64,000 nucleotides of DNA from Cinnamomum chago (lineage: Eukaryota > Streptophyta > Magnoliopsida > Laurales > Lauraceae), in the NCBI GenBank assembly GCA_038049695.1, contig CP142455.1:24155501-24219500 (forward strand), given 5' to 3'. The notes beneath the pieces were generated by a model that saw nothing but the letters and a program-made list of their open reading frames with translations, was not told the origin of the DNA and did no database searches. A program made the translations under genes and the position numbers. Positions 46,477-58,300 of the stretch are shown here, piece by piece; the stretch's first letter is position 1; every line of letters begins with the position of its first letter.

Positions 46477-47463
46477 TTATAGGACTTCATCTACAGGTCC
46501 AATGCTGACCAGTTTTATGCAGCCCATGCTCATACCGAGTAGCCTTTCTATTTTGGAGACCATGCTCATACTGAGTAGCCTTTCTCTTTTGGAGCCCTCG
46601 TGTTTTCTGAGTAGCCGTATCACATTAATGGGGTCGATTCCCTCGCCAACCAGTGCTAATTGATCCTTGTCAGCCCCTAATATTGCAGCCGATGTTAAAC
46701 CTGCAACATAGATATGGAGAAATCTTAATATCCAAACCAAACTGTCAGAGCAAAATGGATGTGTACTATTCAAAACTCACCAACCACTCACTCAGTGAGT
46801 TGACTCAGTCAATGAGTTACGAGATTATGTCATGTTTCTCAAGGCTAGAGGTGGAAAGGGTTTGGGTCCGAGTACAAATAAAGGGCTTATGGTTGGAGCC
46901 ATCTTTTTATATAATATTCTCAATATGTCTATCACTATCTAACAACCTATGAGATCAATGGGTCCCGACTCAGGCCCCACCACATATCACCTGTTTTTAG
47001 GGGTCCGTGCTTAAAAGTAAATTTAAAAGTTGGGTGCCACTTTTGGGAACCCATTTCGAACATGTCAGCATGAACCCCAACCTAAACCTTTTCCATTGGA
47101 TTGGGTGAGCTCGGATTAGTCCTCTGCCAGTCTGCACATGACCCTGCCTGACCAACCTGACTGAGTATGAGGTAGAATTCAGGTTGGACTTATATTGGCC
47201 CTAATCCTGCGGAGACCCACCAAAGTTGCTCCCTGGTCATGTATGGCTCAACTCAGTGTAGTCTATTTGACCAAAAAAATCAGTGGAGTTTACAAGAAGA
47301 AGAAGAAGCTGGGGCTCAACAACATAAAGAGCCTTGTCCACTCAAATCATAGTTTGGTAAAACAGCAATAAGAATTCAGCCTACCTGGTATACCCACTAC
47401 AATTTTCAAGGTTTTAGACCTGCTCTTTGCATCATGCATATCAACTTGCACCACCAGTTTTTG
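46477..47463 (-). CDS. HMA-domain protein (HIPP-like), small
   Basis: Two exons are clear on the minus strand: 47463-47385 (QKLVVQVDMHDAKSRSKTLK, then IVVGIPG) and 46700-46477 (GLTSAAILGADKDQLALVGE, then GIDPINVIRLLRK), joined in phase through a split Gly codon. This is the beta-alpha-beta ferredoxin-like fold of plant heavy-metal-associated proteins. The loop that normally holds Cys-x-x-Cys, or at least one Cys, reads MHDAKSRS with none, so classical metal binding is unlikely. After LLRK a tandem duplication of about 36 bp gives ERLLSMSMVSK and ERLLGMSMG, followed by SIGPVDEVL and a stop. There is no CaaX prenylation box. The first coding exon, probably only Met plus a residue or two, lies upstream of 47463 and was not located. 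The gene could be intact, making it the likeliest live host gene in the window. Confidence 0.75.
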
Positions 47464-48142
47464 CTGCAATTGAAACAATTGTGATGTTAGACAAACACCA
47501 TCACATGAAAAAAATAATAGAAAAATAATAAAGACTATATTTTTTATATTTATCCTAAAATATAAAAAATAATAGACATATGAAATTTTTTTAATAGGAT
47601 TATCTTCAATTAGATAATAAATAATAATAATAATAATAATAAAAGACCAGATTTTTTTTATATTTATACTAAAAATATTAAATATCTAATGCCGTGCTCC
47701 TGGTGGGCCATGACCATTCTTGCCAACTTTACCTGGCACACCACCCCAGCACACCTAGTGCCCTGGGCAGAGCCGTTGACGGGGTTGGGTCATGCCACCG
47801 GCCGTTGACTGCGGTACTGAGCCATGCGATGCTGGTCCATCCCATTTTACATCGCTATACTTTTATTCCCCTATCCAATGTTGTGTTGCCCCAGGCAACA
47901 TCGAAAACCTCTTTCGATTCGAAGCCCCCAAATTGGTGAAACTTTCTCCTACGAAAACGCTCTTCCCCTCCGGCCTAGGATTCCTGTCAGCTGGTTAACT
48001 TCCTCTCCGGTAGCGGCAGTGGCAGCGGCAACGGCATCTCCCTCTCTCCGGCCAGAGATCTTTCTTCACGTACGTATACCCATTGTGTTTTCAGGCACAG
48101 CCCATCGTTTGGGTCGTGGCCGCTTCATTTTTCATCTCTAGC

Positions 48143-48147
<5 letters not shown>

Positions 48148-48191
<44 letters not shown>
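48148..48191. repeat. (TA)n microsatellite
   Basis: Uninterrupted TA repeat of about 22 units. It is self-complementary, and the Tyr-Ile open frame across it is meaningless. Confidence 0.9.
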
Positions 48192-48195
<4 letters not shown>

Positions 48196-49867
48196 TCTTC
48201 TTGTTTTTTTTTTACCTCAAATTTGCCAAACAAATATTGGATTAAATGGAAAATACCTTATAAAAACGTCCTGGAGTGGTAAGGATCTGCCTGTTTGGGA
48301 AATCCTCATCCAAACGAGTCGAAAGCGCACTCCCAGTTCCCAAATGCGTCCCTTCATTGCTGGTGTTCTGTGCAATTTCTGAACAGAGGATTTGAAGTAA
48401 ACCCATGTGAGATTATGAAAAAATGGAGACGAAAAAACAGAGTTACAGAGAAAAGATTATACTTGAAAGAAATCACTTGTACGCAAAAGGAGAAAGGGAT
48501 TTAGAGAAAGCAACCCATGTCAGGTTCTCTTTCTATATCACGGAAATAGAAGGACCCAAACTTGAATTACTCAAAGCTAGGAACTAAAAAGGCAAGAAAA
48601 ACAACCCATATGAAAAACTAACTAGAGTTTGAGAGGAAGAAGAAGAAAAGCCCATCTAGGCTCATCAAAAAAATTGATTTTTTTTTTTCTTCTGTTCCTT
48701 GTTCTTCCCTGTTTTTCATTACCTGGGCTTGAAGGTCTGGTCGAGCTGGGACTGGTGCTAGACGAGGCAAAATCCGGTGTCCAGGGATTTCCCATTTCTC
48801 TCTCCGTCTCTCCTTCCTTCCGTCTATAGAGTTTTCTAATTGCAGAGGTTGATATAGACCACTTTCTTGAAAGAAGCAATCTTTCTCTCACATAGGAAGG
48901 AGGAAGAAAGAGATGGGAAGATGCAGCAGAAACGGTGAGCTGAGATTACAGTCGTCAATGCGCGTAGTCTCCGACGACTTTCGTTTGTGATTCAATATTG
49001 ATGATGAACACATTGGAAATTACGGGAAAATGTACCAAAAACGCGCTTATAATTAGCCAATTTTTTAGGGCCCATTTGGTTATTTTATTGTAAAATAAAG
49101 ATAAAGTGAAGCATCAAATTAATAATTAGCCAATTTTTGACCCTCGATCCAATCGTCCAATCTATTCGCATAGGTAAAAACTCAATGGGTTTTGTGTACT
49201 TAAGGGAGTTTCATGTGTGTGGATGGTTCGGATATGTTATAAAGTCAATCCTACTGTGTTGTCCCTCACCATAACATGATGAGGGAGGAATGCATACATG
49301 GATGTCCCTCACTATAGGGTGATGGACACTTACATGACTCTCCCTCTTTACACATGAACATTCTTTTTCTGCATATTACCATATATGACTTTTCTTCTTT
49401 TGCACTCAAATATTTTTAATTATGTAAGTGTCTCTCACCCTATGGTGAGGGATGGATGTACATGAATATCCTTATATATATATATATATAAATATATAAA
49501 AGGACGGTGCTTACGGTCCGCATAGTTCGGAACGCCCACTAAGGCCCGTCTTATGACCTATCTAAATTGGCCACACATTCTCAACCCCCTTATAGAGACC
49601 GAATTCCATGACTTTGCATGGATTGGGATGAACTAGACCGTTAGATTGAATGTCAAATTTTCTTGTTTGATATAAAGTTGTTAAAGTTACAGACTACAAA
49701 TGATGGGGGGTAGAGGTATTAGATTGACTTCAAATTTGATATGTAGGTTGACCCCACTTAGGTCTTTCGATCTCCCTCTGTCCCATGACCAGTGGGGTTT
49801 CACTGTGGGCCCCATTAGGCGGTCCGCACTTTAAGCTTGTAAGGACCGACCTTACAGGGCCGGTTCC

Positions 49868-49904
<37 letters not shown>

Positions 49905-52247
49905 AGGGGTTTAGGATGCTATGTTGTGGTAAGAAGTCTTTTGACATTTTCATTTTTATAAATTGTTAATGTGTTTTTGTTATATCAAAACACAATAGGT
50001 GCTACCAATGGAAAACCTTTGTCCACCCTTGTTTAGCCTCGACATCATCATGCCATTCACCTATCTTGTATGATGAAGTTATGCGTTCCAACTAACTTAT
50101 ACATCTTTTAGGCAGGTATTGATTTTGATAAAAAAAAAAAAAATTATCTTGGAGTTAGATATGGAAATTATTATAAAAGAAAAAAATCAACTTCTAACCC
50201 ACCCCTTCCAACCCTAAAGAATGATAACAATCATAATGAAGTGTCATCAACTTAAAAAAAAAAGTTGTGTGGAGGTTAACTTCGTAAATCTTCCATAGAT
50301 CATGTGGTATGGAATCCAATCTCTAGTTGTCATCATGTGAACCAAGACAAAATCTGAAGAGCGCATCTACAAAATAATGGATGACCTTTTCAATTCACCA
50401 TTGTTCGCCTCACCCAAAACAAAAATCCTTTGTCTGCCACTAAACATGGCAGCACTTGTGTGGGTTCTCTTCCACAAGTGTGAGCTTCTTTCTTACTTGT
50501 ACATATGCTTCTTTACTGTCTATGTGGGCTCCCTCCCTATGTTTGTAGGTGTACTATCATGGTCCTAGCCTCCTTTGCTAGGGTACCATAAAAAAAAATA
50601 AAAAGCAAAAGAAGCCTGGCAACACAAGAAATCAACAAAAATGATCAAGCTGGAAAACGACCTAAAGAGAATTCAAAGAAGAAACACAACTTTGTCTAGT
50701 TAGGGACATCTGTATTGTAATGCATGAATTTTTTTTTGGTACCGCATCAGGAGTTTCATTCCCTTGATAAGGAAAAAAAGAAAAACAAAAAAGAAAAGAA
50801 ACACCACATTGATCTTGGCTTATGTGTAGTGTACGTGGTGCGTGAGTTTGAGTCTTCGTAAAAAAGAAAAATAAAGAAATACCATGTTTATTACCTTCTT
50901 GATGTTTTGATGTAGGATTTTTTACAATTAACCCTTACACGCAACCTGAAGAAGCCCCCACACTTCTTCCGTTTTACTAATATCACTTTACACTCACAGT
51001 ATTAAGGTGTTGTGTCTTTGAATTGAATTGATTTTTTTTTTTTTTTTTGGAATTCATGATAAAATGGGTTCAAAATAAAAATATTAAAAAGGTCAGTTGT
51101 TCAATATTTGGTTACGGGCATCATATTCTGGGGAGATTTTTTTTTTTTTTTTGGTAGAAGCAGATTTTTTTAGTAGATATGAAATCTGAAATGGAATCAT
51201 ACTTTTCTTGGGATCTTTAATGGTGAACCCATATTTGGACAACTACGATGGGCCTAGTAGTTACCTTCAGAGAATGTTTCATTAGCAAATGCGACTCAAA
51301 GTAATGCCTCAAAGTAATTACAAACAATGAATTCAATAAAGGAGTTTCAACCAAGAAATTTTGAGAGTAATGCGTATGTCACACCTAAGCACTAGGGGAG
51401 AAACAACCAGATAAACAAAGAGACTGCAAAGAAAAATCCTATCATCTGGAAAAGATCAGCCCCAACATCAAAGATTAGAAAGAAGAAATAAGATGATCAG
51501 ACTCATTTAACTCTACTTCAGGCATTTCATGAAAGCTCCAAATTTTTCTTAATTTGGTTTACTAGTACTTTGTTATTTGACATTGCATGAAAATATAAAT
51601 GCCTCCATGTTCCTTTTTTATTCTGAAGTAGGCATCACTATAAGAGTATCTCACGTTTCCTGCTAGCTTGGGGGAATTGCGATTAGATTGCTGTATGGCC
51701 ATTGTCTTCCAAAATAAATTGTCAAGTTCCCTGATTCATGGCTGGCAGAACTTCTGAGCTAAGGCTTGATAAATGGCTTGGATTTCACAGGTGCAGCATG
51801 CCTTGAAATATATGTATCGATGTCATTTCGTATGATCTTATCCTCTTATTTCAGTAAAAAAAAAAAAAAGCGCCTATTTGAGAACTAGGGCCTATTTGTT
51901 TGAAGAAATTTATGATAGGAATTATGCATGTTGGGAATTTCTACGTACATTGTTGTCCCCAAAGCATCTGGAATTGTGACGTTTTGGTTATTTCATTATA
52001 TATATATTATTTATTTTATTATTATATAATTAATTGTATTTTAGTTAAATGCGTGATTTGTCTAAGTGGAGACCACGTTATGCTTAGGTTTGGTGAGTTA
52101 GGCTTGTTGGATAGTGTCTTGACCCATAGTTAATCAGGGCTCAGTTTAGTGGGTATAATTTTTCTCTAATCCAAACTTTTATTTAAAAAAAAAAAAAAAC
52201 CCAAACTCTATTCTTTTTAGAATTTGAGTCAGATTACAACTCCACAC

Positions 52248-52249
<2 letters not shown>

Positions 52250-52285
<36 letters not shown>
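52250..52285. repeat. (CT)n microsatellite
   Basis: Uninterrupted CT repeat of about 17 units. Confidence 0.9.
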
Positions 52286-52289
<4 letters not shown>

Positions 52290-52658
52290 ACTTTTCTCTA
52301 GATAGCCTAAAGTATCCATCAACCGCGGACCTCAAGCAATTACCTAACCGTAGCTTGTAGATTTAATACTTGTATTTTTTGTTGATTTGCGTGTTAATGC
52401 ATGTAGAAGCCCTTCGATGCACTTGTTATGATATTTAATATTTTAATGATAGAGATAAGAGATCGGAGATCATCGCATTGATTTTCATATTTTTTTAGCA
52501 TTACTGTCGACCCACCAAATAACCCAAAGAGGACGGGACCTTCCGTGAGGGTGTGTAAGTGAGGTGGGCCCCGCAGGCGATCGGATCACAGATCTGGTCT
52601 GTTTATTGGGCCAGACATGGCAGGACAACCATCGGAATGATGAACCCGTGTGAGGTGG

Positions 52659-53362
52659 GCCCTGTTTGGTCCACCATCCAGCGAACCAAAGGGGGCAAGG
52701 GGGCTGACGGCTTTGACGAAGAAAGGGGGAATTCCATTTGTATTGGACTGTAGAGCCCATGTGGGTCATTGATTTTAGATCAGGTCCCTACATCTTTTGA
52801 AGCGTGGGCCTAGGCAACCATGTTGGTGGGGGCTAACTGTGGACACTTGATCAGTGGCCATTATCCAAGTCACATAGTTGCCGTTGAAGCCGAAACCACG
52901 ACAGAACTCGTTCTACGATGAGAAAAGAATAGAGATGGTGATGACGTGTGTGGTTAAGTGAGAAAGAGAGATGGAGGTGCGTGTGTGGTTAAGTGAGAAC
53001 AGCCGTGCTATTCGGCTGGGGACCGAATGGATTTTTCCAAGTGAGAAAGGGTGATGGAGGTGACATGTGTGGATAAGTAAGACAGAGAGGCTGGAGGTGG
53101 CGTTTATGAGAAGGAGAGAATGGTGACAACATGGGGATAGAGAATTATGTTGTGGACATAACTTATGACTTTTCACATCAGGCACATTAGTTTTTAGAAA
53201 TTAGAAAAAGGGCCCTATAGCTTTTAGTGAACCCAAATCAGACCCCTTGGCTTGTTTTATAAGGAATTGAATATGGAAAATGTTTTGGGATGGGGTCCAA
53301 AAGTTTTCTAAAAATTATAAACTAAGGTTATTTATCATTACCATTTGCAAATTAAATATTAA
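52659..53362 (+). repeat. Long inverted repeat, left arm, outer part
   Basis: Its reverse complement matches 63242-64000, with small indels and the extra insert at 63577-63713. Landmark pairs are GGTCCACCATCCAG (52669) with CTGGATGGTGGACC (63978), and GGAAAATGTTTTGGGATGGG (53276) with its complement near 63326-63345. The arm is cut at 53362 by the CACTA. The true outer limit is unknown because the right arm runs off the window. Confidence 0.88.
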
Positions 53363-53384
53363 CACTACAAGAATTGACACTTTT

Positions 53385-54175
53385 GCCAGCACTAAATAAG
53401 CGTGGGTAAAGATGCATAAAACGCTGGCAAAAATCATTTTCGGTGATTTTTCTTGCGCCGGCAAGGATATGCCAATAATACCATTTGCCGGCGAAAAACA
53501 AATATCGCCGGGATAGATAGAACATTGTCGGCGTTATATTTCGCCGGAAAAAGGGTATATAACGCCGCGAAAAGAGGTTTATTTTCCAAAAAATAAATTA
53601 AAAATATTTTTGTCGGCGTTTTTTTGCACCGGTTAAACGTTTTTTTTTATAGAAATTATTTTCTTAAAATTTTTTCCCGGCGTCGTTTTGCCCCGGCAAA
53701 ACATTTACATTTTAAGAAATTATTTTTTCAAATTTAAAACGCCGGCAAAACGTTTTATTTTACCGAAATTATTTTTTAAAAATTTTTTCCTGACTTTTTT
53801 TTGCTCCGGCAAAACTTTTACATTTAAAAAAAAATTATTTTTTCAATTTTTTTGCCGGCGTAGTTTTTTGCGCCGGCAAAACATTGACATTTAAAAAAAA
53901 TATATTTTTTCAATTTTTTTGTTAGCATTTTTTAGCGCCGGCAAAACATTTACATTTAAAAAAAATATTTTTTCCATTTGCATTTTACACAAATTATTTT
54001 TTCGTAACTTCCTGCCAGGCAAAACTTTTACATTTAAAAAAAATTATTTTTTGAATTTTTTTGCCAGCAAAACATTTACATTTAAGAAAAAATTATTTTT
54101 TCAATTTTTTTGCCAGCGGCAAAATATTTGCAGTTTACACAAATTATTTTTTCGTAACTTCCTGCCAGGTCATAA
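53385..54175. repeat. CACTA left subterminal repeats (GCCGGC type)
   Basis: GCGCCGGCAAAAC and related blocks alternate with T/A-rich spacers containing TTTACATTTAAAAAAA. In the inner part a unit of about 60 bp (CGGCAAAACATTTACATTTA start) recurs from about 53690 to 54140, with increasing decay of the GCCGGC core. Confidence 0.85.
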
Positions 54176-54327
54176 CACACAGCCAACCCATTATCTTAAA
54201 TGAATATTTCAGGAAGAAAATTAACCTTCATAAAAACCACTATCATCTTTATACAGTAATGAAGTCAAAGGAACACTTAATAAATTAATCACAGAAAAAC
54301 TAAATAGGAAAAGCCGAAATCCTATAC

Positions 54328-55356
54328 CTTTTGCTTCCTAAGCCTTTCATTCTCTTCTTCCAGAATAGAAACCTTGTGCTCCAGCTCATTTGTGTAAGCC
54401 TGTTTGTTACAAGTAATACTTCTTAAACATAGAGAATGGGTAAACAAAGAAACAGGCTTAAAAAGAAAAAGAAAATTATAGCAAGCCAACCTGCTTCCTG
54501 GCCCGTGATCGAGCTGCAGACTCCCTATTTTTTATCATTCTCTTCTGCCTCCTCTCAACAGTCTTCTCTACAGTATCTCCTGGTGCAACCCTTTTACGCC
54601 CTGGGGTCTGTGTATCAGACAAGGCACCCAGCAACGGCGACATGGCTATCTGGTTTTCAGGATAAGAAATGTCCATTAGGGGGCTTGTACCAACACCCAG
54701 AGGCTGTGGAACAGAGCGGCCAGACATGTAGGCGCCCATCATATTCTGCTGTTGTTGTTGATGTAAAGAAGGTAGCTGAATAGCTGATACTGCATCCATG
54801 ATGCTTGAGGAGGGAAATTTTGCGGGCCTGCCATTGGATCCATGCATGGAGCAGAACCCACATTGCAGATTCCCTCTAGATTCTGTAACTCGCCATCAGC
54901 CCTTTTTATAGCCTCTGAAGTTTCTGCAACCACACCTGCCTTTACCAAGAAATCCTCTAATGTCATTTCTCCAAGAGTGGGCTGCCTTTCCTGAGCTTTT
55001 CGTTCTTCTGTGTTCTTCTGCCCCTGTTGAATATCCTTCCACACCTCATCGACAGTCTTCTTGCTCAGGGCACGGTGCAATGTAACACTCCCCTGGCGCT
55101 GCAGGGTAGGCCCCGAAGTAATTTCTACAGCTGGATCAGCATTTTCCAGATTCACTCCCATACCTTGATTTGCTTCAACCGACCAAACATTCTTAAGAAG
55201 CTCATCTAGATTCGTACTTCCTAATGGTTTTCCTAAATCCCCCAAATGGTTTTGGACCTCATCCAGAGTAAGGTTATACAAAGAACCTTGCCGAGGCAAT
55301 GGCTGGAAGTGAGATTGTTGCCCACCACCTTGAGACCCCATTGTCTGAATACCCAT
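54328..55356 (-). pseudogene. AREB3-like group A bZIP transcription factor, frameshifted and 3'-truncated
   Basis: Exon 1 (55356-54491) begins MGIQTMGSQGGG. It carries the conserved group A phospho-motif regions: RQGSLYNLTLDEVQNHLG, LDELLKNVWSVEANQG, RQGSVTLHRALSKKTVDEVW and QPTLGEMTLEDFLVKAGVV. It then has the basic region RRQKRMIKNRESAARSRARK. Exon 2 (54399-54328) adds YTNELEHKVSILEEENERLR, the start of the leucine zipper. These proteins bind ABA-response elements (ACGTGGC) and are activated by SnRK2 kinases. The EVQNHLG and NVWSVEANQ wording is closest to AREB3/DPBF3. An 8-bp tandem duplication (TAGCTGAA at 54773-54780 followed by TAGCTGA) shifts the frame after WMQYQ. The last exon, ending in the C-terminal SAPF-type motif, is absent before the subterminal repeats begin. 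It is therefore a captured, non-functional copy. Confidence 0.9.
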
Positions 55357-58300
55357 TCAAGGATGATCACCCCAAGTAACAAAATGCATCAATCAAAATC
55401 CAAATGAAATATCCCAAAATCCTCTATTATGGGATACCAGACTTCAGCTTTCTTTCTGCTCAATCTACCCAACACTCCCGATCACTTAACAATAATCCTA
55501 AAAAGAAGAAAAGAAAAGAAAAATCACTAGAAAGCCCGTTAAAGATAGAAAACCTAATAATACTTGGAACTCTCTAGATGAACAATCTCTTTTACACACA
55601 AAACCTAAAAAAAGAATACCTAAATCTTCCCTAGAGTATACCCAGAACAAAAACAAAAATCAAAACACAAATAGGCTAAAAGATTTCAACTTTGTGAACA
55701 AAATCCATCTCCTTAAAATCTCTCAACCCAAATCATAATCCAAAAACTAATTCTCTCTACAAACTTTCACAAACAAACTAATATCAACAAAAACAAAAGA
55801 CCCAGGACAAGAAAACCCAAAAAAAATGGCAAACAAGCCACAGATAGTCAAATCTAAAAAAAGCTCCAAATCATCTGAAATGAAACATGCATCAACATTT
55901 CCAATAACAACCAACAACCCACAAATTATTTCACCCAAAGAGCTCCTAAAAAAAGGGTAATGCAGGAAATGAAGAAATAAAAGCTAAAATAACCTTGCCT
56001 CAATCCTCATAGGCATCCATTGAGATTTTTTTTTTTTTTTAGCCTAAATCTAAGCTTCTGAATGGAAGGAAAACACATGCAGCTTGTACTTACATGCTTC
56101 TGGATCTGATCTTCTTCTGAATCTATAACAGAAACCCCAATATCATCCGCTCTATAAATTTGGAATTGAAATCCACGTACGAATCCTGAAGAAAGCCTTC
56201 AAACAACCGGTCAATAAACTGAAAATTAGGCCAGAACCATGATGCAGTTTACAACTCAACAATACTGTTGCATGATAAGAGAAAAGTCACAGCAAGATTT
56301 CTAAAGTGGTGGGCAGCCAACATACACAAGCAGAAAGCATATATCTAGTACACAATGGGTTGTCAACCCAATCAGATTTATCCTCTAGTACACAGTGGAG
56401 AATCACCAGGTAGGAGAAGTGGTCCTTCACCACAAAAGGATTCTACTCTATACCAACATTCAAATGCCAAACATTCTACTTTGCATACTTGGCCTTCATG
56501 TTGGCTGCATCCTAGCAGCAAGGACTCTTTCAACAGAAGTTGTTTTTCAATTTTTATTCAATCTGCATAAAAAAAAAGAGAGCAAGATTAACATATAATT
56601 AAGAATGTCATATGCACAACTTTTAGTGAAACTATAGAATAAATCAACCTCGTAAAAAAAAAAAAAAACATTCAAACAGATTGCATGTTAACATTTAGAG
56701 AAAACTAGTGAAGCCCTACACGTGCAAGGCACGTGCAAAATCTCCAAGTAATTCATATAGAAGAAATCCTTTCGTGATACCTATTAGACTGGACTGAAAT
56801 TATTCAGACTTGACAAAATGTGAGTTTTTATCAAGTAGGTGCAATGAAAACACACACAAAAAAAAAAAAAAAAAAAAAAATCTGATGTTAGTTTAGAAGA
56901 GTTGGAAGGAACACAAAAATAAATAAATAAGATAAGATAAAGAGCATGCTATACTTAGATGCAACAAAAAGTCAACCACAAGTATCGGCTACAACTAATC
57001 AAAGGAAGCAGACAAACTTTCCATGATTCAGTTACATTATCACATCTTTAACAATCCTGTTATGTAAAACCAATTGCTCAAACATTCCAAACCAGCTACA
57101 GATCATTGTTGGAGACTTGGATTATTTCAACAATATAAATAAAATTATAAAATAACTTTTGCCCCTTTAATTCTTAGAAAGAATCACATAATTTGCTAAT
57201 GACCATAACATTTGCAACAATAATGAGGTTATTAGGAAAAAGAAGGAGAAGAAGAATTAGGGCCTATTTCTACAACAAAAGGATGAGCAAATCCTCCTAG
57301 TGGCAAGTTATCAGTCATCTGCTTTCGATTTATAATACGTACAAGATTCCAGTTGTACCATGGAAGCAACCAGTTTCATGAATTCAAGAAAAAAAAAAAA
57401 AAACAGAATAAATGTATACTATCTGCAAAACCAATCACCTGGGTAGGAAAAGAAGCATATCTCGCTCAAACACCTTTTAAACGGAGAGAGAGGAAAAAAA
57501 ATGAATTTCCAGTATTTGGCAGGTTTGAATAACACACCCCCAAAGGGCAAAAGTTGATAATCGCATCACTTGGAAAGATATTGTTTCCAACAACAACACA
57601 TGGAATCTCACAAGTATGTAACAGTGAAAGAGTGAAAAAAAAAAAAACTTAACTGCACCATTTATTGTGTTGTTGAAAGATCCGGCTACAATAAAAAGGC
57701 ATCAATGGTTCTTGAGTCTTTACTGGAGACTTCTATTGATCCTTTGCTGCAATAGTTGGCATATAATGCAAGCTCTACAATTCCCAAAAAGTTTCAACCT
57801 CATTTGGGATCTGAAATTTATGGACCGACCTCATTTGGGACCTGAAATTTATGTACAACAATTTCAAATTCATGGTAAACAGAACTAAGTAAAAAAAATT
57901 GTATGAGTAAATATATGACATTATTTAATGAGAAAAAGAGAGAATTAGATTATAGTAAAACCTCAAAGGAAAATAATTTGATGGGTATGTGATACACTTA
58001 CTTAAATGAGAAGGTCATGCTTGAGCACTCCATAAGTAAAGAATGAGATGCTCAGCAAGAATGTAGAAAGTGAAAGCTAAAATGGCATAAATTCCACAAC
58101 AGTAAGTATGGTAACATTTGGGAGTCAGTGGTTCAACCTGTGTAACAGGATAATTAATAGTTTTCAATGAACATACTATGCTAAATAGCAGGGAACCAAA
58201 CATGGATATGAGAGTAGCAAAATTCAAAGATCCAACAAAGACTCATCGCATAGTACATATTACCCTCACGCTGAGAAATGCAATGAATGCAAATACACCA

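Larger units (their letters stand above)
47520..52650. other. No gene recognised; many simple repeats
   Basis: It contains (AAT)n near 47615-47642, (TA)n at 48148-48191, 49478-49498 and 49868-49897, many T or A runs, and (CT)n at 52250-52285. A segment bounded by two TA repeats (about 49500-49866) starts GGACGGTGCTTACGGTCC and ends GTAAGGACCGACCTTACAGG, which may be a small decayed inverted-repeat element. The 5' exon of the HMA gene may lie within the first kilobase or so. Confidence 0.4.
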
